A stretch of 6,052 bases of DNA from Alphaproteobacteria bacterium (GTDB taxonomy: Bacteria > Pseudomonadota > Alphaproteobacteria > UBA828): contig JAUVWK010000180.1 in assembly GCA_030604165.1 (NCBI GenBank), positions 1 through 6,052 on the forward strand, written 5' to 3'. Of this stretch, positions 1-5,621 are shown piece after piece (position 1 is the stretch's first letter; each line of letters opens with the position of its first letter). The notes under the pieces are model-generated. The model was not told the origin of the DNA. It saw only the letters and a program-made list of their open reading frames with translations, and did no database searches. Position numbers and translations under genes: made by a program.

Positions 1-96
1 ACCCCGGGCCCGGTGCACGACGACGAGATGATGGCTCGTCTCGCCGCGGCGCTGACAGATGTTTGGCGCCGGCTCGGGCTCAAATTCGCAGTTTAG
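1..96 (+). pseudogene. Second, partial copy of the hemA 3' end (tail-to-tail with the intact gene)
   Basis: Reading from base 1 in frame gives 31 residues ending LGLKFAV and a TAG stop at 94-96. They match residues 380-410 of the intact HemA on the other strand, except that Leu384 is Val here (GTG instead of TTG). The 5' part lies off the left edge, so I cannot tell whether this is a complete second hemA, a truncated duplicate or an artefact. Identity continues past the stop codon into non-coding DNA. That argues for a recent duplication or an assembly fold-back rather than an old paralogue. The label pseudogene means only that the copy is incomplete in this window. Confidence 0.75.
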
Positions 97-315
97 GCAT
101 TCCCCACATGCGTGGAGTCGCACCGGCCCACGCCCCCTCCCGGCCACCCATGGCAGCATATGCTTAGGGTGGCCGGGAGGGGGCGTGGGCCGGTACGACT
201 CCACGCATGTGGGGAATGCCTAAACTGCGAATTTGAGCCCGAGCCGGCGCCAAACATCTGTCAGCGCCGCGGCGAGACGAGCCATCATCTCGTCGTCGTG
301 CAACGGGCCCGGGGT
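1..315. repeat. 149-bp-arm near-perfect inverted repeat (fold-back) at left edge
   Basis: The left arm (1-149) is the reverse complement of the right arm (167-315), with a 17-base loop (150-166). Pairing each position n with 316-n, I find only two mismatches: 13/303 (G on the left arm against T in the complemented right arm) and 121/195 (C against T). The arms hold the 3' end of hemA plus 53 bases of downstream non-coding DNA. The repeat reaches base 1, so its true length is unknown. The inner part (about 124-149 with 167-192) would fold as a very GC-rich 26-bp stem but lacks a T-run, so it is not a standard intrinsic terminator. A real inverted duplication and an assembly fold-back are both possible. 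Confidence 0.95.
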
Positions 316-1452
316 AATGCGCAGGCGCTCAGTGCCGCGCGGCACGGTCGGGTAGTTGATGGGCTGGATATAGAGGCCGTGCTCCTTGAGCAGCAGATCG
401 CTGGCCTGTTTGCAACGCACCGGATCGCCGACCAGGACCGGCACGATGTGGCTGGCGCTCGGCATTGCCGGCAACCCGGCCTCGCGCAGCACGGCCTTGC
501 AGCGTGCCGCGCGCTCCTGCATGCGCGCGCGCTCCTGCCCGCTTTCCTTGAGGTGGCGGACGCTGGCCAGCGCGCCAGCCGCAATCGCCGGCGGCAGCGC
601 GGTCGTGAAAATGAAACCGGGCGCGTAGCTGCGCACCACGTCGATCACGGCGTGGGATCCCGTAATGTAGCCGCCCATCACGCCGAAGGCCTTGGCCAGC
701 GTTCCCTCGATGATGGTCAGGCGGTCCATCAAACCGTCGCGCTCGGCGATGCCGCCGCCGTGGGGACCGTAGAGGCCGACCGCGTGGACCTCATCGAGAT
801 AGGTCATCGCGCCATAAAGCTCCGCGACCTCGCAAAGCTCCTCGATCGGCGCGATATCGCCGTCCATCGAATAGACCGATTCGAAGGCGACGATTTTCGG
901 CGCCGCCGGGTCGGCCTGGCGCAACAAGCGTTCGAGATCCGCCGGGTCATTGTGCTTGAAAATGAACTTGCTGGCCCCGCTGTGGCGAATGCCTTGGATC
1001 ATCGAGGCGTGGTTCGAAGCGTCCGAATAGACCTGGCAATCCGGCATGAGTTGCGCCAGCGTGCTGAGCGTTGCCTCGTTGGAAATGTAGCCGGAGGTAA
1101 AGACCAGCGCGGCGGCCTTGCCGTGCAGGTCGGCCAGCTCGCGCTCGAGCAAAACGAGCGGATGGGAGGTGCCCGAAATATTGCGCGTTCCGCCCGCCCC
1201 GGCGCCGTACGTCTTGATCGCCTCGGTCATCGCCTCGAGGACGACCGGATTCTGGCCCATGCCCAAATAATCGTTACTGCACCAAACTGTTACGTCGCGG
1301 TGCTCAGTGGCGGTCTGGCCGTAGCGGGTCGCCTGGGGGAAGTTTCCGGCATGCCGCGCCAACTCCGCGAAGACGCGATAACGCCCCTCCGACTTGAGCT
1401 CGGCGATCTTCGATCTGAAGAAGGCGTCGTAATCGAGCGCGTCGTGATTCAT
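220..1452 (-). CDS. hemA: 5-aminolevulinate synthase (C4/Shemin pathway)
   Basis: This cytoplasmic PLP enzyme condenses glycine with succinyl-CoA to 5-aminolevulinate, CO2 and CoA, the first committed step of tetrapyrrole synthesis in Alphaproteobacteria. The 410-residue length fits the family. The N-terminal EGRYRVF and VTVWCSNDYLGMGQNP segments (about 22-69) are characteristic. Next come the glycine-rich GAGAGGTRNISGT loop (83-95), SNHASM with His148 for PLP stacking, and YLDEVHAVGLYG with Asp220, which contacts the PLP ring nitrogen. TLAKAFG carries Lys254, the Schiff-base lysine. The C-terminal RLRITPGPLH motif is present. All key residues expected from the family are there. The ATG at 1452 fits the family N-terminus; its ribosome site is weak (an AGG about 16 bases upstream). 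The gene is divergent from the radical SAM gene, and its own 3' end is duplicated in the fold-back. Confidence 0.98.
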   Translation of the reverse strand: MNHDALDYDAFFRSKIAELKSEGRYRVFAELARHAGNFPQATRYGQTATEHRDVTVWCSNDYLGMGQNPVVLEAMTEAIKTYGAGAGGTRNISGTSHPLVLLERELADLHGKAAALVFTSGYISNEATLSTLAQLMPDCQVYSDASNHASMIQGIRHSGASKFIFKHNDPADLERLLRQADPAAPKIVAFESVYSMDGDIAPIEELCEVAELYGAMTYLDEVHAVGLYGPHGGGIAERDGLMDRLTIIEGTLAKAFGVMGGYITGSHAVIDVVRSYAPGFIFTTALPPAIAAGALASVRHLKESGQERARMQERAARCKAVLREAGLPAMPSASHIVPVLVGDPVRCKQASDLLLKEHGLYIQPINYPTVPRGTERLRITPGPLHDDEMMARLAAALTDVWRRLGLKFAV

Positions 1453-1478
1453 CGGCCGAATTCCGTAACCTGCGCTGA

Positions 1479-1502
1479 AAAAGGCGCTCGCGGGGGCCTT
1501 TT
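1479..1502 (-). terminator. Terminator-like hairpin in the hemA leader (possible attenuator)
   Basis: Seven-base arms AAAAGGC (1479-1485) and GCCTTTT (1496-1502) flank a 10-base loop. On the minus strand the second arm runs into five T residues, which resembles an intrinsic terminator. No minus-strand gene lies between it and the divergent start at 1704, so it sits in the hemA 5' leader, ending 26 bases before the start codon. Attenuation, or a stop to antisense transcription, is possible. I cannot distinguish them from sequence. Confidence 0.4.
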
Positions 1503-1516
1503 AACTGGCGCGGACA

Positions 1517-1545
1517 TTAATCTCAGAAACTTTCTAATGTGTAAA
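1517..1545 (-). promoter_or_regulatory. Candidate sigma70-type promoter of hemA
   Basis: On the minus strand, TTTACA (1540-1545) is followed by a 17-base spacer and GATTAA (1517-1522). The -35 matches the consensus fairly well and the -10 only loosely. A start near 1510 would give a leader of about 57 bases that contains the terminator-like hairpin. The element lies in a locally AT-rich patch within GC-rich DNA, which supports it. Confidence 0.4.
1523..1537 (-). promoter_or_regulatory. Irr/ICE-like palindrome in the hemA promoter spacer
   Basis: The minus strand reads TTAGAAAGTTTCTGA, an interrupted inverted repeat TTAGAA-N3-TTCTGA with one base off perfect symmetry. From memory this resembles the iron-control (ICE/Irr box) element that the heme-responsive regulator Irr uses in Alphaproteobacteria, where heme genes are known targets. 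It falls inside the 17-base spacer of the candidate hemA promoter, where a bound repressor could block RNA polymerase. An outer repeat, ACATTA (1514-1519) with TAATGT (1535-1540), surrounds it on a different axis. The assignment is by resemblance only. Confidence 0.35.
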
Positions 1546-1613
1546 GGTGCCCAAGTGTCGCGGACCGTTGCCCCGGCCCGCCTTGATCCAGCGCAATTGT
1601 GCCTGATCGATAG

Positions 1614-1627
1614 CATTGTTTTCAATG
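1614..1627. repeat. Small inverted repeat CATTG-TTTT-CAATG in the divergent region
   Basis: Perfect five-base arms around a TTTT loop lie 77 bases upstream of the radical SAM start and 162 bases upstream of hemA. It could be a protein-binding site. I recognise no regulator consensus, and an element this short could occur by chance. Confidence 0.2.
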
Positions 1628-1663
1628 ATTGTCGGCGACGAACCGGACCGATACGGAATGTTC

Positions 1664-1696
1664 TATAGTCGTGGCGAGCGCTAACATCCGGGGGAG
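1664..1696 (+). promoter_or_regulatory. Candidate -10 box and ribosome binding site of the radical SAM gene
   Basis: TATAGT (1664-1669) is a good -10 hexamer, but no convincing -35 stands 16-18 bases before it. GGGGGAG (1690-1696) lies seven bases before the ATG at 1704 and is a strong Shine-Dalgarno sequence. It decides the start: the frame is open further upstream to a TTG at 1629, which has no comparable site. Confidence 0.4.
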
Positions 1697-1703
1697 CCGG
1701 CCC

Positions 1704-2582
1704 ATGCTGGCCTATGACATGCCGCTCTGGCGGCCGCCGTCCGAGGGCAACAACCTCATTATCCAAGCCACCATCGGTTGCAGCTTCAATCGCTGTACGT
1801 TTTGCGCCATGTACCGCACCAAGAGCTTTCGGCCGCGGGCGCTGACGGAGGTCTTTGCCGATATCGACCGGGCGGCGGAGGAATGGCCCGGCGCGCACCG
1901 CGTCTTTCTCGCCGATGGCGACGCTTTGGTTCTGCCGGCCGAGGATTTATGCCGCATCCTCGAGCATTTAGCGGCCCGTTTCCCAGCCTTGCAGCGGGTC
2001 TCGTGCTATGCGCTACCGGCCAATCTGCTGAGAAAGACCGCGGACGAGCTTGCCGCCTTGCGGACGCGAAAGCTGTCATTGCTCTATTACGGCATCGAAT
2101 CCGGCGCGGCCGACATCCAGCGGCGGGTCTCCAAGGGCGCGAGCCCCGGCGCGATGATCGAGGGGCTCGCCAAGGCCAGGGCGGCCGGCCTCAAGGTCTC
2201 GGCGACGGTGATATTGGGCCTCGGCGGCAAGCGTCGCTGGCAGGATCATATCGACGGCACCATCGCTCTGATCAACCAGGCCGCGCCCAATTACCTCTCG
2301 ACCCTTCAGCTCGGGCTCGATCCCATGATCCGCGAAGGGTTTCTGGCGCGTTTCGGCGAGCCCTTCGAGCCGCAGGACGATGCCGGCATGCTGGCGGAGC
2401 AAACGCGCTTGATCGCCGGACTCGATCCGCCGCGGCCGATTATCTTCCGCTCCAACCACGCCTCCAACGCGTTGGCGCTGGCCGGCACGCTGCCGAAAGA
2501 CCGAGACAAGCTCCTCGCCCTGGTCGCCGGCGCCCGCGCCGGGGACGTGCCGCTCCGGCCTCGCTCCTTGCGCGCTTATTGA
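1704..2582 (+). CDS. Radical SAM superfamily protein, function unknown
   Basis: A 292-residue protein starts at the ATG with a strong ribosome site. The N-terminus reads LWRPPSEGNNLIIQATIGC, and the cluster-binding segment GCSFNRCTFCAMY puts cysteines at 26, 31 and 34. The spacing is therefore CX4CX2C rather than the classical CX3CX2C. FLADGDAL (68-75), YYGIESG (128-134) and VSATVILGLGG (165-175) fit the later beta strands of a partial TIM barrel that binds S-adenosylmethionine beside a 4Fe-4S cluster. The C-terminal FRSNHASNALALAGTLPKD (248-266) looks like a family-specific block. I recognise the family from many bacteria as an uncharacterised radical SAM group related to COG1032-type proteins, but know no substrate. 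No B12 domain or extra cysteine cluster is visible. It is divergent from hemA and overlaps the O-methyltransferase tail to tail. A role in tetrapyrrole metabolism would be speculation. Confidence 0.85.
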   Translation: MLAYDMPLWRPPSEGNNLIIQATIGCSFNRCTFCAMYRTKSFRPRALTEVFADIDRAAEEWPGAHRVFLADGDALVLPAEDLCRILEHLAARFPALQRVSCYALPANLLRKTADELAALRTRKLSLLYYGIESGAADIQRRVSKGASPGAMIEGLAKARAAGLKVSATVILGLGGKRRWQDHIDGTIALINQAAPNYLSTLQLGLDPMIREGFLARFGEPFEPQDDAGMLAEQTRLIAGLDPPRPIIFRSNHASNALALAGTLPKDRDKLLALVAGARAGDVPLRPRSLRAY

Positions 2583-3244
2583 GCGCCGCGCCGGCGCGCC
2601 AGCGTGAGCCCGTCGGAGACCGGCAAGAGGCTGATCGTCACCCGCCGGTCGTCGGCGAGCGCCTCATTGAACGCCTTGAGCGCGCGGGTATCGGGCGAAT
2701 CGGCGGTCGGATCGGCGACCGCTCCGTTCCACAGCACATTGTCAATCGCGATTAAGCCGCCGGGCCGAACCAAGGCGAGACAGCGCTCGAAATAGGCCGC
2801 GTAGTTCGCTTTGTCGGCGTCGATGAAAGCGAAATCGAAGCTGTCGGCTTGGCCCGCCGCCAACAGGCCGTCGAGCGAAGCCAGCGCCGGGCCGAGCCGC
2901 AAGTCGATCTTGCCATCGACACCGGCCTCGGCCCAATAGCGGCGGGCAACGGCGGCATAATCCTCGTTGATCTCGAGCGCCACCAATTTACCCTCCGGCG
3001 CCAGCGCCAGCGCCACGCTGAGCGCGCTGTATCCGGTGAACACGCCGATTTCGAGAGCCTTGGTCACGTCCAACAGCTCGACCAGCAGGGCAAAAAACTG
3101 CCCCTGGTCCGGCGCGATTTGCATGCCGGCCATTTCGTGCTCGGCGGTCTCTTCGCGGAGCTTGCGCAGCACCGCGGGCTCGCGCAGCGAAACCGCGAGC
3201 AGACAATCGTAAAGCCTGTCGTTCAGGCTGATAAATTTTGCCAT
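2576..3244 (-). CDS. Class I SAM-dependent, metal-dependent O-methyltransferase (CCoAOMT-like)
   Basis: This 222-residue soluble protein matches the size of bacterial caffeoyl-CoA-O-methyltransferase-like enzymes (COG4122). SAM motif I is ALEIGVFTGYSAL (63-75), followed by LVALEINED with the ribose-contacting Glu91. FIDADKANY carries Asp142, and IDNVLWNG carries Asp168 and Asn169; these correspond to the divalent-metal ligands of the family. It probably methylates a hydroxyl, often a catechol-type one, on a small molecule; the substrate cannot be read from sequence. I chose the ATG at 3244 because AGGT lies just upstream and MAKFISLNDRLYDCLL fits the family start. A GTG at 3286 in the same frame has no ribosome site. 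It is divergent from the XRE/cupin regulator, and its stop overlaps the radical SAM stop by seven bases. A link to methylamine use is not evident. Confidence 0.92.
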   Translation of the reverse strand: MAKFISLNDRLYDCLLAVSLREPAVLRKLREETAEHEMAGMQIAPDQGQFFALLVELLDVTKALEIGVFTGYSALSVALALAPEGKLVALEINEDYAAVARRYWAEAGVDGKIDLRLGPALASLDGLLAAGQADSFDFAFIDADKANYAAYFERCLALVRPGGLIAIDNVLWNGAVADPTADSPDTRALKAFNEALADDRRVTISLLPVSDGLTLARRRGAQ

Positions 3245-3335
3245 GGCACCTAACCAACTCGTTCGGCCGGCGGCGCGGCCGGCCACGAATGAGGTATGAT
3301 ATGTTAAGCTTTAGCGCGAAAAGCCAGTTACAGGG

Positions 3336-3358
3336 ACCGGGCCCGGTTTGATCGGGCC
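3336..3358. promoter_or_regulatory. Palindrome and overlapping hairpin between the O-methyltransferase and regulator genes
   Basis: ACCGGGCCCGGT (3336-3347) is a perfect 12-base palindrome. It overlaps an alternative hairpin, GGCCCG (3340-3345) with CGGGCC (3353-3358), which is followed by TTT. It sits in the 191-base divergent region, about 90 bases from each start, where an operator would be expected. In GC-rich DNA such palindromes also arise by chance. An AT-rich patch at about 3288-3313 is the likeliest place for the promoters, but I see no convincing -35/-10 pair. Confidence 0.25.
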
Positions 3359-3435
3359 TTTGGGTCGCCGGCGTAGGGCGTGCCGCGCCGCGCGCCGGCC
3401 AGGCGCTCGGCAAGTGGGCACAAGTGGGGCAAGGG

Positions 3436-4092
3436 ATGTCGGAGCGGAACACGCTTGATGTCGACGATGCCGGGACGCGCTCCGGGCAAGACGCCGTCGA
3501 TGCCAAGGAGAAGCGCGCCAAGACGCTGGAAATGGCGATCGGGCGCGAGGTTCGCAGCCTGCGCAAGCAGCACGACATGACGGTGACGGAGCTGGCGAAT
3601 TTGGCCGGGCTCTCGTCGGGCATGCTGTCGAAAATCGAGAACGGGCTGACCTCGCCGTCGCTGTCCACGCTGCGCGCGCTGGCCGGGGCGTTGAACGTGT
3701 CGTTGACGGCGCTGTTCCGTAAGTTCGAGGAGCGCCGCGACGCCACCTTCGTGCGCGCCGGCGGCGGGCTCAATATCCAGCGCCGCGGCACGCGCGCCGG
3801 CCATCTTTATCAATTGCTCGGGCACTCGGTCGGCAAGAAGGTGACCATGGAGCCCTATCTCATCACCCTGACCGACAAGTCCGAGGTGTTCCCGTCGTTC
3901 ATTCACTCGGGCACCGAATTCATCTATCTGCTCGAGGGCCGGCTGGATTATCACCATGGCGGGCTGAGCTATGCCATGGCGCCGGGCGATTCGCTGTATT
4001 TCGATGGCGACGTCGCGCACGGGCCCGAAAAACTGATCGAGACGCCGATCCGCTACGTCTGCGTCATCGTCTACGCGCAAGACGAGGAGTAG
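3436..4092 (+). CDS. XRE-family regulator with C-terminal cupin sensor domain
   Basis: This 218-residue one-component regulator has a variable N-terminal tail (1-32). An XRE helix-turn-helix follows at about 37-95, containing MTVTELANLAGLSSGMLSKI and the recognition-helix tail ENGLTSPSLSTL. A cupin_2 domain lies at about 130-214, with FIHSGTEFIYLLEG (His157, Glu161) and APGDSLYFDGDVAHG (His195). The first cupin motif has a single His rather than HXH, common in PuuR-type regulators, so ligand sensing rather than catalysis is likely. I use the ATG at 3436 (MSERN), with GTGGGG six bases upstream; a GTG at 3424 is an in-frame alternative. It precedes gmaS in the same direction with a 163-base gap. 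That position suggests it controls the methylamine genes and senses an amine or glutamyl-amide metabolite; this is inference. Confidence 0.92.
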   Translation: MSERNTLDVDDAGTRSGQDAVDAKEKRAKTLEMAIGREVRSLRKQHDMTVTELANLAGLSSGMLSKIENGLTSPSLSTLRALAGALNVSLTALFRKFEERRDATFVRAGGGLNIQRRGTRAGHLYQLLGHSVGKKVTMEPYLITLTDKSEVFPSFIHSGTEFIYLLEGRLDYHHGGLSYAMAPGDSLYFDGDVAHGPEKLIETPIRYVCVIVYAQDEE

Positions 4093-4153
4093 GCCGCGCG
4101 CTCTTCATCTTTCGACGAAATCCGCGCCGCTGCCGCGCAAGGGTCGATTGGTG

Positions 4154-4182
4154 TTGACAGAGCAAGCTCTTGTCGCTCCGAT
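4154..4182 (+). promoter_or_regulatory. Candidate gmaS promoter with overlapping operator-like palindrome
   Basis: TTGACA (4154-4159) is a perfect -35 hexamer. Seventeen bases later TCCGAT (4177-4182) is only a weak -10, matching three of six. Overlapping the -35 and spacer is GACAGAGC-AA-GCTC-T-TGTC (4156-4174), an inverted repeat broken by one bulged base, with AGAGC/GCTCT (4159-4163, 4166-4170) perfect. A weak promoter with a palindrome over its -35 fits repression or control by the adjacent XRE/cupin protein. A second small palindrome, TTTCGACGAAA (4110-4120), lies further upstream. Confidence 0.35.
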
Positions 4183-4255
4183 GCGCGCTGCGGCATACGG
4201 CGCCCGACACGTAATCAGGGGCCGGACAACGGACGGTGTAACGGGAGGCCTGGGG

Positions 4256-5563
4256 ATGGCAGTGGACCTGGCGACTGTCGCCAAACAAAAAAAGATCAGA
4301 TATTTTCTGATCAGCTTCGTCGACCTGTTCGGCGTCTTGCGCGCGAAGTTGGTGCCGGCGTCGGCGATCAAGATGATGCAGAAGGATGGGGCGGGGTTTG
4401 CGGCCTTTGCCGCGTGGCTCGATAGCACACCGGCGCATCCGGATATGCTGGTTATCCCCGACCCGGATAGTTTAGCCCAATTCCCCTGGAAGCCCGAGGT
4501 GGCTTGGCTCGCCGGCGATTGCTGGATGGAGGGCGAGCCGATGGTGGATACGCCGCGGCTGCAACTCAAGCATCAGCTCGCCCGGGCCAAGAAGAAGGGC
4601 TATGTCGTGAAAACCGGGGTGGAGGCGGAATACTTCATCCTCAGTACCGATGGCAGCGCGATCTCGGACCCGCACGACACCCAGTCCAAGCCTTGTTACG
4701 ACCAGGCCGCGCTGATGCGCCGCTATGACGTGGTCGCCGAGATTTGCGACCATATGCAGGTGCTCGGCTGGGGGCCGTATCAAAACGACCACGAAGACGC
4801 CAACGGGCAGTTCGAAATGAACTGGGACTACGCCGATGCCCTGACCAGCGCCGACCAGCATGTGTTTTTCAAATACATGGTCAAGACGGTGGCCGAGCGG
4901 CACGGGCTGCGCGCGACCTTCATGCCCAAGCCCTTCGCCAATCTGACGGGCAATGGCTGTCATGTGCATGTTTCGCTGTGGGACAAGACCGGCCAGAAGA
5001 ACCTGTTCGCCGACAAGAAGGGCGAGCTCGGCATGTCGAAGCTATCTTACGAGTTCTTGGGCGGCATTCTGAACTCCGCGGCGTCGCTTTGTTCGATCTG
5101 GAACCCGACCGTGAACAGCTATAAGCGGATCAACGCCTCGGTCACGCTGTCGGGCGCGACCTGGTCGCCCGACACCGTTACCTTCGGCGGCAACAACCGT
5201 TCGACCATGGTGCGGATCCCGGCGCCGGGGCGTTTCGAGTTGCGCCTGATGGACGGCGCCGCCAATCCTTACCTGATGCAGGCCGGCATCGTGCTCGCCG
5301 GTCTCGAGGGCATGGCCAGCAAGCGCGATCCCGGCAAGCGCTGCGACATCGACATGTATTCGGAAGGGCACAAGGTGCGCGGCGTCAAGCGGCTGCCGCA
5401 CAACCTGTTGGACGCGATCCGCCTGACCGCGAAAGACAAGATCCTGCGCGAGGGCTTCGGCGAATCGTTCGTCAAGAGTTACGTCAAGCTCAAGATGCGG
5501 GAATGGGACGAATATACCGGCGCTCTCTCGCAATGGGAGCGCGACAGCACACTGGATTGTTAA
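4256..5563 (+). CDS. gmaS: Gamma-glutamylmethylamide synthetase (type III glutamine-synthetase-like ligase)
   Basis: This enzyme ligates methylamine to the gamma-carboxyl of glutamate with ATP, the entry step of the N-methylglutamate pathway for methylated amines. The protein is 435 residues, as in known GmaS/GlnT. The N-terminal beta-grasp region runs to about residue 100 and includes FLISFVDLFGVLRAKLVP and AWLDSTPAHPD. The catalytic domain shows VEAEYFI (Glu123, Glu125), QNDHEDANGQFEMNW (Glu180, Glu187), TGNGCHVHVS (His236, His238), NPTVNSYKR (Arg291), NNRSTMVRIP (Arg315, Arg320) and RFELRLMDGAANPYL (Glu328, Arg330). These are the metal, ATP and glutamate-binding motifs of the fold. The NDHEDANGQFEMNW block and the QWERDSTLD end match GmaS as I remember it, rather than housekeeping GlnA. 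The ATG has GGGAGG seven bases upstream; the frame stays open to a TTG at 4148 without such a site. Other amine ligases such as PuuA remain a lesser possibility. Confidence 0.88.
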   Translation: MAVDLATVAKQKKIRYFLISFVDLFGVLRAKLVPASAIKMMQKDGAGFAAFAAWLDSTPAHPDMLVIPDPDSLAQFPWKPEVAWLAGDCWMEGEPMVDTPRLQLKHQLARAKKKGYVVKTGVEAEYFILSTDGSAISDPHDTQSKPCYDQAALMRRYDVVAEICDHMQVLGWGPYQNDHEDANGQFEMNWDYADALTSADQHVFFKYMVKTVAERHGLRATFMPKPFANLTGNGCHVHVSLWDKTGQKNLFADKKGELGMSKLSYEFLGGILNSAASLCSIWNPTVNSYKRINASVTLSGATWSPDTVTFGGNNRSTMVRIPAPGRFELRLMDGAANPYLMQAGIVLAGLEGMASKRDPGKRCDIDMYSEGHKVRGVKRLPHNLLDAIRLTAKDKILREGFGESFVKSYVKLKMREWDEYTGALSQWERDSTLDC

Positions 5564-5578
5564 GCACGGTGGGTCTCG

Positions 5579-5601
5579 CCGGCCGGGCACCCCTCGGCCG
5601 G
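5579..5601 (+). other. GC-rich hairpin in the gmaS-mgdA spacer
   Basis: CCGGCCG (5579-5585) pairs perfectly with CGGCCGG (5595-5601) around a nine-base loop, in the middle of the 58-base spacer. No T-run follows, so it should not end transcription efficiently. It could stabilise or process the gmaS transcript and so set the ratio between the two genes. Chance in GC-rich DNA is also possible. Confidence 0.35.
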
Positions 5602-5621
5602 AGTTCGGAGAACAAGGCGAT

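Noticed and set aside
124..192. GC-rich stem as a conventional intrinsic terminator of hemA
   Set aside because: The stem is long and strong but no T-run follows on either strand. It is simply the inner part of the much longer fold-back, so I did not call it a terminator.
1583..1598. FNR-like box (TTGAT-N4-CGCAA) upstream of hemA
   Set aside because: The first half-site matches TTGAT, but the second deviates in two positions from ATCAA. It is too weak to call.
112..1668. A 518-codon open frame on the plus strand, antisense to hemA
   Set aside because: It runs across the fold-back loop and opposite the fully conserved HemA frame. Its product is Arg/Ala/His-rich with no recognisable domain. 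Long antisense frames are common opposite GC-rich genes.
1778..2755. A 325-codon plus-strand frame overlapping the radical SAM gene and the O-methyltransferase 3' end
   Set aside because: It is a shifted frame of the radical SAM gene with a low-complexity Arg/Gly/Ala-rich product. The overlapping frame has the cysteine motif, ribosome site and family blocks.
3328..4080. A 250-codon minus-strand frame opposite the XRE/cupin regulator
   Set aside because: It is antisense to a gene with clear helix-turn-helix and cupin motifs. Its product shows no domain and looks like complementary-strand reading of GC-rich codons.
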